From contig JACEVL010000521.1 in NCBI GenBank assembly GCA_020284085.1, positions 62,001-126,000 on the forward strand: a stretch of DNA of 64,000 bases, in the 5' to 3' direction. The notes under the pieces were generated by a model that saw only the letters and a program-made list of their open reading frames with translations, was not told where the DNA came from and did not search any database. Position numbers and translations under genes: made by a program. Within the stretch, counting starts at the first letter, position 1. Every line of letters starts with the position of its first letter. This stretch comes from Aporrectodea caliginosa (Eukaryota; Annelida; Clitellata; Crassiclitellata; Lumbricidae). Of this stretch, positions 1 through 11,932 are shown piece after piece.

Positions 1-137
1 CCAGCTGGACAAAAAGCGCATGTGTTGAGAAAACATTTAGAGGGAATGTTGTCACCAGTGCAGGGTGACAAGAACTAGAATGTTCAAATGTAGGCTAAAT
101 GTACAATTGTTTGGATTTGCTCACTGATTATATTGGC

Positions 138-490
138 TTACTGACCATGTAATATACCACTGGCTTACTGGCTGACTAAGTAATGTGCTGATGGGTTTAC
201 CTACTGACCATATAATGCATCACTGGCTTACTAACTGACCATATAATGTGTTACTGGGTTTATTGAAAATGTATTGTGCTATTGGGTTTAACGACTGACC
301 ATATAATGTGTTACTGGGTTTATTGAAAATGTATTGTGCTATTGGGTTTAACGACTGACCATATAATGTGTTACTGGGTTTATTGAAAATGTATTGTGCT
401 ATTGGGTTTAATGACTGACCATATAATGTTACTGGGTTTATTGAAAATGTATTGTGCTATTGGGTTTAACGACTGACCATATAATGCACC
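138..490. repeat. 60-bp minisatellite
   Basis: Units at 241-300 and 301-360 are identical. The unit at 361-420 differs at a single position, and the next copy (421-477) is 3 bases shorter. Upstream, from about 138, degenerate shorter versions of the same words (ACTGACCATATAATG, ACTGGGTTTA) occur. There is no coding potential and the copies are contiguous, without spacers. The near identity of the central copies suggests recent local expansion. Confidence 0.9.
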
Positions 491-1850
491 AAAGACTAAC
501 CAAATGACCATGCAATGTGCTTGCTCACTACTAGTGACACACTAATAAAGTGACACATTAATAAAGTTCATGTTTTAGTATTATTGTTTTATTATTATTA
601 CTATTATTATTAGTAATACTATTATTATTAAATACTAGAAATGTGGTGTTGTATTATTCCAAATAATTCTATTTTGATTCTGAACTGTAACTAAACACTA
701 AACTTCATTTTTATGTCAAACAAGTAACAAATTAAGACTGGGTAGTTCTTTGAATTTCTTGCTTGTCCATTTAGACAGGAGACTTGAATGAGCTCTCAGT
801 TTGATGAAAATGGATGATTGCCATTTAAAGGGTGAACAACTGAATAAGGGAATGCCTGTTGAGGCTATAACATCCGTGGTGAAAGTATTAACACTAGCAC
901 AACGTAAGGTGTTATGTGAAGTGGATAGTCTCCACAGGAACTCTGAAAGCAGTTTGCCCATACAAGCAGCAGCCTCACCTTGATACTTTTTCATTACAAA
1001 AATTGGTCGGAGTAGGGCGGACGAATTGATATACGTAATTCTAACAAACAACGAGTGGGTGCAACATGACTTGAAATGAAACAGACAACCCCCGGTGCAG
1101 GGCAAAGAAGAGCTACAAAAATGATTTGGGGCTAAAAGGATTTAAGTTACGAAGAACGGTTGAAAAGGTGTGGACTAACAACATTGTTGATGCCTTCCAT
1201 TCCAAAATCAAACTGGAAACCCATACAGCTCGAACTTTAACGTTACGTTGATAGACTAAGCCGACAAATATCCAGCACAACCACACTAACAGCAAGGCCC
1301 AGGAGACAGACTGCAAAGGTCATTAACTGTCACGTTCCCTCCACACACCACCTAATCAATTCGTATGGTGTATATCGCTCTGGGCCTCTGACACGCGTAG
1401 CTCGATCATCACCCTCCACCCCAACCATTCGTCCCCCTACAGGGTCCCACTCCGACCAATTGTTATTGTCCATAAAAAATTGCCTATTAAAAATATTAAA
1501 CCGATTTATCACAGGACTTTATGATCAAAACATTGTGAGCGCTTACAACATAAACTGAGAGGGGCTCGAGAACGAGCATTTCAGCAGAATTACTTGAGTA
1601 AATAATTAATTAAGAAGAGGAAATCTTCCATTTGCAAGAATTAAAGAAAACTAGGACATAATACGACGACTGTCATGTTGCACGAAACACGTCCGAATAG
1701 CTAAGAAACGACGATTCTGATTGGCCAGAGGACCAATGATATGCGATTAACGGCTAATCTCTCATGAAACGATTATTCTGATTGGACAACGGACCCTGAT
1801 ATATTATGCGAACAAGTGTTTATATTCATGATCTGTATCTGAGGCCTATT
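491..1850. other. Intergenic, no recognised gene
   Basis: AT-rich sequence with an ATT-rich simple repeat near 580-640. Short open frames on both strands (716-1105 minus, 801-983 plus) have no recognisable domain and no convincing splice context. The segment from 1660 to 1800 contains two similar copies of a motif around 'cgattctgattgg', which may be a small diverged repeat. I see no gene here. Confidence 0.4.
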
Positions 1851-2640
1851 TAAAGTAAGTAAGTAAGTATATCGTCTATTAAAACCATGTGCTAACGGCA
1901 TTTTGGTGTACAATCTTAGTTTACAAGCCAAGACCAAGTGTTTGGGAGTTTGGTGACTGCGCGGGCGAGAGCGTTCCGTGCTGTTTGCAGTCGTTTTATT
2001 TGAGGAGTGTCGATGTTGTAGAAAAGGGAATTACAGTAGTCGAGTTTGGAATGAACAATTGAGGTGACTATTGCGCACGCGGTTTTGTAATCAAATATTG
2101 GGCGCAGTTGACCCTGAGACGATAATAACGAAGTTGACCAAGGTCACGAATGAGTTGGGTAATGTAGTCGACAAAGGTAAGCCAGTGGTAACGGGTATAC
2201 AAGTGTGTGATACCTCTCCCACAGCCCTACTTCTTTCTTCCTATTGTAATTGCCTGAATAGCTGAACTGTGACTCATTTGAAGGAAGGACAATAATTTTA
2301 GACAAAGTATTATCTAGGTTTATCACCCCTCCCACGCCAACCTCTGTCCTATGCGTACGTACATTACCAGCAGACTTCCCCATACGCAAGCAGAGGCATT
2401 TGGGTTACCCCTTCCCTCCACCATGCATACGTACTAAATGGATGGCACCCTAGGCTTTTATCGAAGATGATTTCAAAATTGTGGACAGGAGAATAGTACG
2501 GAACTGGAGGATTGAGTCAATCTGTTGGAGAAAGGTCGGAAGGATAGGTTAGTTTGCTTAATTGCTCGCGGAGGCCAATAATGAGGAACTCTGTTTTTGA
2601 AGGGTTTATATGCATAGCAGGTTGGCGGTCATCCACACGC
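1850..2640 (-). mobile_element. Degenerate LINE reverse-transcriptase fragment
   Basis: Read on the minus strand, broken frames give typical C-terminal non-LTR reverse-transcriptase text. A stretch near 2600-2450 reads NPSKTEFLIIGLREQLSKL, and another near 2110-1940 contains SKLDYCNSLFYNID and KRLQTARNALARAV, the thumb-region signature seen intact in the LINE at 43419-46830. Frameshifts and stops interrupt it. The 1850-1920 segment resembles one at about 18420-18480, another LINE 3' remnant, which suggests the same family. Confidence 0.7.
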
Positions 2641-3607
2641 TTATATCTCGGTGATGGTGTTACTTAGGTAACTAGTGCACCATCAACTAATACTTTGCAC
2701 ACTATCTCATCTCAGCTAATTTAATAATAATGCCATATAATGCCCAAGATATTAGTCGATGGTCAATTTGAGCAAAATTGCAATAAAAAAATCATGAGTA
2801 TTGAAGCCATGCAAGAGAAAACATAAAATTAGATTAATTAATATGAAAAGAAAATAATTTAGTCATTATTTTTTTCTTATTTCAAAATAGGAACAAACTG
2901 TTGATTAAATGCATTTCCTTTACTGAGAAGTATTACACAGTAACTCAACAAATAGAATACAAGATTTCAGATAACAAGTCAAATATTTGGCAACAGCCAT
3001 TTATAACGCTGTGCAAATAATGCGAATGTTTTCGGTTTCAGCACCTCTGAGTAGGTGATCTTGGTGAGGCGCTATATGAATCCTCTGAATGAATTAATGA
3101 AACTCCTATGCAGCTTAGAAGGAACGTGGCTATGAAGTCAGGAACATTTTTTAAGCCAGGACAACAAACAATGCATTCAGCATTATCAGTAACTTGATAA
3201 TCCTACATTTTGCAACAACTCAGGTACACCATACATAGTTACATACACAGTGGTCCCTTGTGCGCTGAAAATCTGAACTCTTCTAGCAGAGATGGCCCAC
3301 ACAACTCAGGGTCATTACAGTAATTCAACAATTACAATAAAAGATTTCAGACACCACCTTAAGTCACACCTTTGTGGATAAAGATAAAAGTAAAATGCTT
3401 GCTTGTTACAAACTTTAAACAGCAACGCCTCTATGGTCCAGAGGGTATGGCAGCATTTGATAGTCATCTTCAGTGTCATGGTCCTCAAAGGTATTACTTA
3501 AACTAACAGATAATAACAGGTGCACCATAAATAGACTACATATTCTTATGTACCTGACTTGAGCTAGCTGAGTTGACTAACAATGTGCCCAACAGCACAC
3601 GGGGAGC
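2641..3607. other. Intergenic, one LINE tail remnant
   Basis: AT-rich sequence without an open frame of interest. Around 3040-3095 the words 'agcacctctgagtagg' and 'gaggcgctatatgaat' match the 3' tails of LINE/SINE copies elsewhere in the window. Nothing else is recognised. Confidence 0.35.
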
Positions 3608-3616
3608 CTTGGGGTT

Positions 3617-3860
3617 CAGTGTTTAATCTAGTCCCCTTGCTGTCAGGGGGGAATTTAGGGTTCTTATAAAAGTTGTACCGGGGGTAACCAGTGTTACCCA
3701 GAACGAGTTCAAAAATTTTTAACACTCATCCGTTTTCCAAGGCAATATTCTACAAAATTACATGTGTTTTTTTTCTTCTTGCAAAAATTTCATCTCTTTA
3801 ATTTTTCTGAAAACTCGATCCTGAACTTTTACCCCCCAGAGACGTCTAGATTAAACACTG
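3617..3860. mobile_element. hAT-like MITE, 244 bp
   Basis: The element starts CAGTGTTTAATCTAG and ends CTAGATTAAACACTG, a perfect terminal inverted repeat of at least 15 bp. It is flanked by a perfect direct repeat CTTGGGGTT at 3608-3616 and 3861-3869. The CAG...CTG ends fit hAT superfamily elements; the 9-bp repeat is one base longer than the usual 8-bp duplication, perhaps by chance. It contains no transposase, so it is non-autonomous. Confidence 0.85.
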
Positions 3861-4169
3861 CTTGGGGTTGTACTCGTGTACAACCATTTGGACACACCGT
3901 GTTTTTCACATCACATGCTTCTCAACCTTCCCATCCCTCTTTAACAGTCTTCTACTCATTTGAAAACTGACTGCCAGAATCAGACAAAGAAATATTTATG
4001 ATTGCTTAAAAATGCACCACCTTAGATCCATCAGCCACAAGTCGCAGCACTTTGAGACTTTCTTCAGCATTAACTTACCTATTGACTTATTCCTAAAGTG
4101 ACTACATAGTGGTTCAGATAGATACAACCAGTTGGCAAATGGTAGAAGGGAGGGAAGTCAATGAGCGCA

Positions 4170-6783
4170 TCAGAAACATTTCAGAAACTCTTTTAAGTCG
4201 GGCACAACATTGCCAACAACGTCGTTGCCCTGGTTGCCGTTGACGTGGACGATGTTGACGTGCGTGTTGTCCTCTGAGATAAAGTGATATGTCTGCGTTG
4301 AATTGGGGTCGACATCGTATTGCATCGAAACGTCCAGCATCGCTTCCTTCACTGTGGGGTCGTTGAGGTCGTGTGGGGTCACAAGGGTGGTCACCACGCC
4401 CTCGTGCTGCGCGTTCTCAAAGTGTGCGACATGGGCAGGAAGGTCGCACTGCGGTCCGAACATTATTCCCCAAGATTCAGGCAGTGCATTGAGGCTCACA
4501 TCACTTGAAAGAACCACACTCTGACCGTATGAGGCCGGAATCAGAATGGACTGGGCAAAGGCCTTGGAGTCTGTGCTGAGGCCATTGTCCTCTGCCGGCC
4601 GAATAGATGAATAATCGTGCTCTTTGGTGTGTGCTAACTTCACAGGGCGACCACGTTTTCTCGGCACCGGTTCGCTAGGGTCGAGCCGCGAATCGCGCTT
4701 AGTCCGGTTAATGTGTTTTGCTTCGGGGAAATTCCTCAGCCGAGGGGGACCAGCCCCATTTTTCTCATCGTCTGTTAGACAATCGGCAGAAATCCTCGCT
4801 GCTACAATGTCTGAACTGTCAATCAGTGACTGAGAAATAGCGAGGAGTTTTTCAACAACCGGAACAAATATCTTTGGCTTTTGTCGGAGCTTTCGACAGA
4901 TGCTGTCCGTCAGCCTCCGCAGTGCAGCCTCCGCCTCACATGCCTGGGTCTCCGTGACGATCGCATCTTCCTGCGCCTCCGAAGCGACGCCATTCTTCGT
5001 CTTGTAGAGCTTGTAATAGAGTCGATAACACCAGTGTATGTCGGGACAGAGAAACCGGTCGACGACGACCTCGTTGTACCGGTCGCCATAGCAATCCTTC
5101 AACGCCATCTGGTGCTTGGCAAGCGCCTGTGGCGGCGTCAGACCGCTCTTGAAGAGTTCGATGAATTGGAGGCGTACGTCATCAGAGACTGGCCGATGAC
5201 GCAGCGCCTCGGCGATCATGACTCTGTGGTTATGCGTCTGTTTCAGGGAAACCAATGTCGCATGCGTTTTTGCATGAGGATCTTCACTCTTTGTTCTACA
5301 ACAGAGGCATCAGCTTAACTCGTAAACAACGAGTGTATACTAAAAGTGACTGGAAAACCAATGCAGCTCGGTGTTAAAAGATTAAGTCAAAATCAGTGGC
5401 AGATTTATGAAAAACGCGGCCATGGCCTGGGTTGATACATTCCGGAGCGTAGCTTAACTTAAAAATTAACATTAAATTTAATGTTAAAACTGAGAGCAAG
5501 GCAACAATATATAAATTTATAATTAAAATTATATAAGTTAAAGTTAGAATGTTGGAACATAAATATTAAGGACCCACTATGCTATCGTGCACACACCACA
5601 CATAGCAGAACTTCCCAGAAACTTTGTCATAAGCAAAGAAACAAGACAAAATTGACAAATTAAAACACCACTGCATAAATATCTCTAAATCTTTTCTCAT
5701 ACAGATTCTTCACTTTCATGGTGTTTTGAAACGAATACTATAAATAAGTACTCTCAAGAAAATAAATTTAAACAGCAATAACAATAAGATTTTTAAGGGA
5801 TAAACAACTGCCCACTTTTTGGCGAATTTCTTGACAGTGATGGTCAGTTTGGCTGGACAATTAGTATTCTTCTTGTGTGAATTCTGGATGTTACGGTCTT
5901 TGTGACTTGTTGACCGTGTATTGTGCTGGCAGTGGTAGTCTTTCTACAATAGCAAATAACACAATTACTGAACGTGACATTGTAATATTCATTCTCATTA
6001 TCAGATAATATATTCATTCCAACTTACCAAAAAAGACGTGCAGTGTGCCAGTGTTCGGACTTCTTGCACGCTGGTCCTTCCACGGTCCAGCATAGAAGTT
6101 TTGTTGTGGTCAGCCCATCCTCCTGGAACAAGCTACCTAACAACCTGTGACATGAGATTCTCAGCCTCAAACATTTCAAGACCATTCTGTTTCATTGTGT
6201 TAGGTCAGGAGCGCCTCTGATGAGCCTCTCCTATAAGTGGTGCTATATAAATTTGCAATTACCATTACCATTATGAACATCATGAAAGCTAAGAATGCAA
6301 AGTGTCCATTAAAGCCATTACAACCATTACCATCATCAGCACCACCACCATTAATATTACATTTCGCATCTTGAAGTGCCATTATCCGTGTTGAGCCATT
6401 GTGAGTGAAGGACGTGCTCAAGGTCCCTAAACAGTGACTGTCTCAGGGGAGGCTCAAACCCATACTCTGCATTTAAGGTGAGCGCTCCAACCGGGAAAAA
6501 ACACGTCAACAGCCATACATACATGTCATATTTTCAAACTTATGGTAGAATGACATTGAGTTACCTTGAAGACAACCTTCGTCTGTGGGTCAGGATATGT
6601 TTTGTCCACTCGCCACGTTGTCTTTGATGATGACTGGAATTCGTACAGCCACTGTTCCGCTTCTTCAGCCGTTCCCATGGCAACACGGAAGACGGAGGAA
6701 AAGCGATCTTCGCCATCAAACGTTTCGAAAGGAAGCAGGTTGCAAATAATGTAGTCGTACCCAGAAGGCAGGATTGACTGCAT
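4170..6783 (-). CDS. WRKY/GCM1-type zinc-finger, AT-hook protein (CARF-like)
   Basis: A three-exon minus-strand model fits phase exactly: 6565-6783, 5816-5943 and 4170-5295, giving 490 residues. The phase-0 donor AAG|GTAACT joins acceptor GTAG|AAAGAC; then AA|GTGGGC joins TTGTAG|A in phase 2. The N-terminal part reads EEAEQWLYEFQSSSKTTWRV, followed by a zinc-binding pattern with Cys78, Cys102 and the pair His137/His139 (HNTR...NCPAKL...THNHR), as in the WRKY-GCM1/FAR1 class. An alpha-helical segment (IELFKSGLTPPQAL) and an AT-hook (KRGRPVK, about residues 329-335) follow. Known relatives are CARF-like factors and Mutator transposase-associated proteins, so a nuclear DNA-binding role is inferred. 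No MULE catalytic or SWIM domain is present. The start at 6783 is tentative: TTAATGCAG there also looks like an acceptor at 6777/6778, so an upstream exon may exist. Confidence 0.75.
6030..6262 (+). mobile_element. LINE 3' fragment in an intron
   Basis: In the intron between the first two exons of the zinc-finger gene. Words such as 'tcctggaacaagctacctaac', 'aagaccattctgtt' and 'aggagcgcctctgatgag' followed by 'gctatataaa' recur in the LINE copy at 61390-61800. The segment ends in a short tandem ATTACC tail, as in the other LINE ends here. Confidence 0.6.
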
Positions 6784-6789
6784 TAACAA

Positions 6790-7660
6790 ATACAATGCCA
6801 AGAGTTGCAATGAAGTACAGTATCACATAATAAATGAGTGGCACAATAATAGCTTTCAACAAGTTGCTGGTAGTTCATTTAGAGAAAGTGAATACCACTG
6901 GTGTCATCTCACGAATTACACCAGAAGAAAAGAGGTAGTTAATTTAGAAGCATAATGTTATTGTTGAAGCATGTGTACATATATGTAAAATATCTTATAT
7001 GAACTTGTCCTACACTTTTAAACCTTAAATATCTACCTAGCCATTGTTATAAGTAGCCAATGAACAAACCTTTAGCTGTGAACATCCTTCAACTGATCCA
7101 AGGCACTCGTGAAATTTGGGCAACTTGGTCAATTTTGTGTCCATCATAGTTGACAGACTGCCATATTCGTCTCCTCCAAAAGAGGCAGTACAACCATTTG
7201 TTAGCTGAACATCATCTTCAACTTTACCTACAAATTACAGATTACCCTTTTTTTAAATCAGATTCTAATAAAAACTGTACAAAAGCGACTATGCTAAAAA
7301 AAGAAACAGCTATAGTTCTGAACCCCAAAACTTCATCTCCAGCATAAATTCATAACTGTTAAACCTAACTATCTAAACCACTACTTAAAAGTTAAGCAGC
7401 AGCTTATTCGTGAGTATTGTGCCAACGTTGAGGACCTGCTCAGAGAAACTGAATAACGTACAATTTCTGGTTGCAAGGAGACCAGAATACAGAGGAGTTT
7501 TTATTGTGCGTGATTTTTAAGTCGAGAGAAATTGGAAGGCAGTGGATTGGAAAAATCGGGGTTGAGTGTTTGGAAAAGATTGGACTTGACGTCCTAATGG
7601 AAAACCTGGAGTGATAAAGAGGCTTGAGTTATTATTATTATTATTTTATTATTAATATTA
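6790..7660. other. Region upstream of the zinc-finger gene
   Basis: Lies between the proposed first exon and the foldback element. It should hold the promoter and perhaps a 5' exon of the zinc-finger gene, but I could not identify either. An ATT-rich simple repeat is at 7628-7656. No other feature is recognised. Confidence 0.3.
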
Positions 7661-7669
7661 TTGTTTAAA

Positions 7670-10600
7670 GGCACTGGCTACGGAACCGTCCGGACGGTGC
7701 CGTAATTTCTTTTCTACGGAACCGTCCGCAAATAATCTATGGGCGATTGCACATATCTATGGCGTGAAAGCTGAACCATCAATAGCGCAGTAGTTAAGAG
7801 ATTAACGAAACTAACCCTAACCCTGACCCTAACCGACCCCTCACGACGCCTAATTTGACACTAAACGACCAGACGAATACTAACGGTACCGGCCCGCTAT
7901 TCCGGGGGGCCGCTATTACTGGGGTCCACTATTCCGGGGTCCGCTATTCCGGAAGTCCACTATTCCGGGTCCGCTATTCCGGGGGTCCGCTATTCCGGAC
8001 TAATGAAGACAAATATACAGTATATGTATATATGTACAATTGTACATTATATGTATATATATGCATGTATATATATGTTAGTATATGTTTATATGTTTAT
8101 ATATACAACTGTTTTTGTATCTATAATACATGTTATATATTTGGATATTAGTGTATATATATAGATATATGTGTGCATATGTATATATACATATATATAC
8201 ATGTATATATGTACATATATATTTATATATGTAATATATATACATATGTATGTAGCCTATCTATATGTATATATGTATGTATATATGTATGTATATGTAT
8301 ATGTACATGTATATATATATATATGTAAATATATATATAAATGTACTTATGTAAATATATGTGTGTGTGTATATATATGTAGATATACATATATATGTAT
8401 ATGTATATGTGTATATATGTATGTATAGGTATGTGTAAGTAAATAATTATTTATGCATGAATATGTGTTTAAATACCTACATACCTGTATATATACATGA
8501 ATATACATATACTTACATGTCAGTATATATATATTTATGTATGTACAATTGTACATATGTATAACTACAAACATACAAGTATATACATAATACATTATAT
8601 ATATATATATGTGCTTACACATAACTATACATATATAGACACAAATACGTCTATATGTACACAAACATGTATACATGCACACACATATGTATTTACATAA
8701 GTACATATATATACGTATATACATATACATGTACATATACACATACATCTATATACATTCATTCATTCATTCATTCATTCATTCATAAATTTATATAGCG
8801 CCCCTTCAAGAGGGCTACTCAGAGGCGCCCTCGACTCCAGCACGGCCAAAAAGATACATACATATATATATAAATATAGATACTTACATATATGTATATA
8901 CATATATATACATATTCACACGGGAACAGGTCGATAGTCCGAAGGTTCGATAGTCCGAAGGTTCGATAATCCGAAGGTTCGATAATCCGAAGGTTCGATA
9001 GTCCGAAAGTGTCATGCTAAAAACATATATGTATATGTACATATATATATAATTATGTATATGTACATTATATGTATATATAAGCATGTTTGTACACATA
9101 TGTACTTATATCTATATACATGTACATATGTCATATATATATGAATATAACTATATATATATATATATATATATAATTGTGCGCAGATGTGAAATATATA
9201 TATATATGTATGTATATACATAAATGTATGTATCTATATGTATATATTTATGTGTATACTATACATGTATATAGATGTATGTGTTTATGTACATGTATAT
9301 ATATGTATTTACGTATATATGTACTTATGTATGTATATATATATGTATATTTATATGTATATGTACATATATATGTATATATGTATGTAGGCCTATAGGT
9401 ATGTGTAAGTATACATATATGTATGTATATACATAAATTATGTTTGTGCATGTATATATATATACATTATGTATGTATATGCATGTATATGTATCTAGCT
9501 ATAAATATGTATATATTTATGTATTTAAATATGCATAAATACATAAATACATGTATACATACATGAATACATATATATATATACATATATACACACACAA
9601 ACATATATATGTATATATACATATATATACATAAACATACCTATACATACATATACACATATACATATACATATATGTACATATAAATATATATACATAT
9701 ATATATATATAAGTACATATATACGTAAATACATATATATACATATACATGTACAGTGTACATATACACATACATCTATATACATGTATAGTATACACAT
9801 ACATATATACATAATTATAGATACATACATATATGTATATACATACATTACATATACATATATATATATTCACATCTACACACATAATCATATATATCAC
9901 ATATATATATGTACCTATATTCATATATATAGGCTAACATATGTACATGTATATATATACATATATATACAAACATATACGTATATATGCATGCATATAT
10001 ATACATATAATGTACATATACATAAATATGTACATATACATATATGTTTTCCCATGAAACTTTCGGACTATCGAACCTTCGGATTATCGAACCTTCGGAC
10101 TATCGAACCTTCGACTATCGAACCTTCGGACTATCGATACGTAACCATTCACACAGATATATATATATTTCATATATATCCAGATGTATATACATATATA
10201 ACATTTGTGCATGTATATAGATCTATATACATATATATACAAACATATGTATACATATTCAAACATGTATATATATATATATATATATATATCGATACAT
10301 ATACATGCATATATATACATATAATGTACAATTGTACATATATACATATACTGTATATTTGTCTTCATTAGTCCGGAATAGCGGACCCCGGAATAGCGGA
10401 CCCCGGAATAGCGGACCCCCGGAATAGTGGACCCCGGAATTGCGGACCCCGGAATAGTGGACCCCCGTAATAGCGGCCCCCCGGAATAGCGGCCCCGAAC
10501 CATACTAACCTGGCCCTAACCGACCCTCAAGTTGTCCGCCATATAAAAATTCGACGGGAAGACAAAAAGTTCACGTGACAGGCTTTTGCCAATATTTATT

Positions 10601-10710
10601 TCAACCGGATGTACACGCCATAGATATGTGCAATCGCCCATAGATTATTTGCGGACGGTTCCGTAGAAAAAAAATAACGGCACCGTCCGGACGGTTCCGT
10701 AGCCAGTGCG
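7670..10710. mobile_element. 3.04-kb foldback element with nested inverted arms
   Basis: The outer ends carry inverted GCACTGGCTACGGAACCGTC repeats (7671 onward; complement ending at 10709). Just outside is a perfect 9-bp direct repeat TTGTTTAAA (7661-7669 and 10711-10719), interpreted as a target-site duplication of Mutator-like length. The second inverted layer is a tandem array of a roughly 15-bp unit around GCTATTCCGGGGTCC (about 7890-7985, inverted at 10370-10490). The third is a roughly 16-bp unit around GGTTCGATAGTCCGAA (about 8930-9010, inverted at 10060-10137). The core is TA-rich. No transposase is encoded; tyrosine/isoleucine-rich open frames inside are low-complexity artefacts. 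Confidence 0.85.
8755..8852 (-). mobile_element. LINE/SINE 3' tail with CATT repeats
   Basis: Inside the foldback element. Seven or so CATT units precede 'aaatttatatagcgcccctt' and 'ctcagaggcgccctcgact'. This is the inverted form of the common short-interspersed tail seen at 11030-11100 and 56390-56440. It is probably a secondary insertion into the TA-rich core. Confidence 0.55.
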
Positions 10711-10875
10711 TTGTTTAAATTTTCCCTAAACTGAGTTGCTACGGACAATTCTGAATGTCTTCACCGACTGGCCACATGACGTCGGCAAGGTTTGCAGTTT
10801 GGTGACAAAAGTCTACCCTGTATTTGAGAATTCGGCTCTGCAGAATTTATTTACTTGAAGTAGTGTAACAGTATC

Positions 10876-11101
10876 GGGGCGCGGTGGTATAGAGGTATGT
10901 TCGGTGCCTTGCAGCTGGAGGGTTGCGGGTTCGAATCCACCTCAAAGCCACCGCGTAGGGACCCTGGGCAAGTCCGTCACTCGCAATTGCTCATGCGCTT
11001 CGGCGTGAAACTCCGATTCAGCGTCCGCGCAGTAGTCGGGAGCGCCTCTGAATTGGCAATCTGGTAGGGACGCTAGAAGTGTTCAAATTACAATACAATA
11101 T
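10876..11101 (+). mobile_element. tRNA-derived SINE, family A, complete copy
   Basis: Begins GGGGCGCGGTGGTATAGAGG with a tRNA box A-like segment, followed by the box B-like GGGTTCGAATCC. The body contains 'cgcttcggcgtgaaactccg' and 'gggagcgcctctgaattgg', and ends in an ACAATACAATAT tail. A second copy lies inverted at 56357-56594 with the same order of blocks. The 3' part resembles LINE tails, as expected if a LINE mobilises it. Confidence 0.85.
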
Positions 11102-11932
11102 GCAAGGAAATAATTGTAAACGGTGCCGCACGTTTCGGAAGTGGCCTCACTACCTCTAACCACCGCTTCCCAGTAGGGACGACGACAGACTGTACCAAAG
11201 CATTACCTACAATCTCCGTTAGATTTTCACATTCAGTCAACAAGGTAATGTCTGTATGAGCAACAGCAAAATGTTCGTCGCTTTCTTCTCCATTTTCGTT
11301 GTTTATTTGGTCCTTAAGATGGTCGGCCATTTTACGTTGATATGGACACAAAATTCAGCCAACGCAAAATACATAGCCGGAAAATAGTCCAACATCTGTC
11401 ACTCAAGATTTCTGCAGCTCCCAAAAAAGTAATATCACGGGATTGAACTTATTCACAGGCGCTTAGTCAAAACGAAATTGTTAGACAAGTAAGGTGATAA
11501 TCGCGTCCAAGTCAAGATCCAAAGGGTCAGACGGCTAAGGTCGATGGTATTTAGAATTGAAACGGCTGACGTCCTCGATTGCGTTTCGAGGATTTTGGAG
11601 GCGCTTAAGTAATTTAATTTAATTTACCTTACTTGTCAGTTAGACATCTGTTTTCTAGTTGACTTAATTTTCTTCTAATTATCTTTTCTTTATACATAAA
11701 TTATTTCTGACTTTGTAACTTATGTAAAGCGCTGAGCGTTTGCTTGCGTTTAATAAAGAACATTCTTACTTACTTACTTACTTTAATTGCTGGCTTCAAT
11801 CCTGGATGTTATCCATTCGGTTTTGGATAAACCCTGCAAAGCAGTTCACCTGGTTCGGAAATCGACGCAGGCTGTCAGATATTAATAATTAAGACTGCGG
11901 CTCTGACATCATTCCCGAACTAGGCTCAGCAG
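11102..11932. other. Intergenic, nothing firm
   Basis: Mixed sequence with a TTAC/TTAA-type simple tail at about 11600-11785, where 'gtaaagcgctgagcg' followed by 'tttaataaagaacattctta' and repeated 'cttacttactta' looks like a LINE 3' end. No coding exon recognised. Confidence 0.3.

Noticed and set aside
138..490. Regular repeats suggesting a CRISPR array
   Set aside because: The copies are contiguous 60-bp units with no unique spacers and the genome is eukaryotic.
4303..5318. Plus-strand open frames opposite the zinc-finger gene
   Set aside because: They are shadows of the minus-strand coding exon and have no family resemblance.
7855..10503. Many tyrosine/isoleucine/methionine-rich open frames up to 195 codons in the TA-rich core
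   Set aside because: They are translations of TATATG/TACATA simple sequence on both strands, with no domain, splice context or codon signal.
10876..10950. tRNA gene at the start of SINE A
   Set aside because: It is part of a longer repeated unit with a second copy at 56357-56594.
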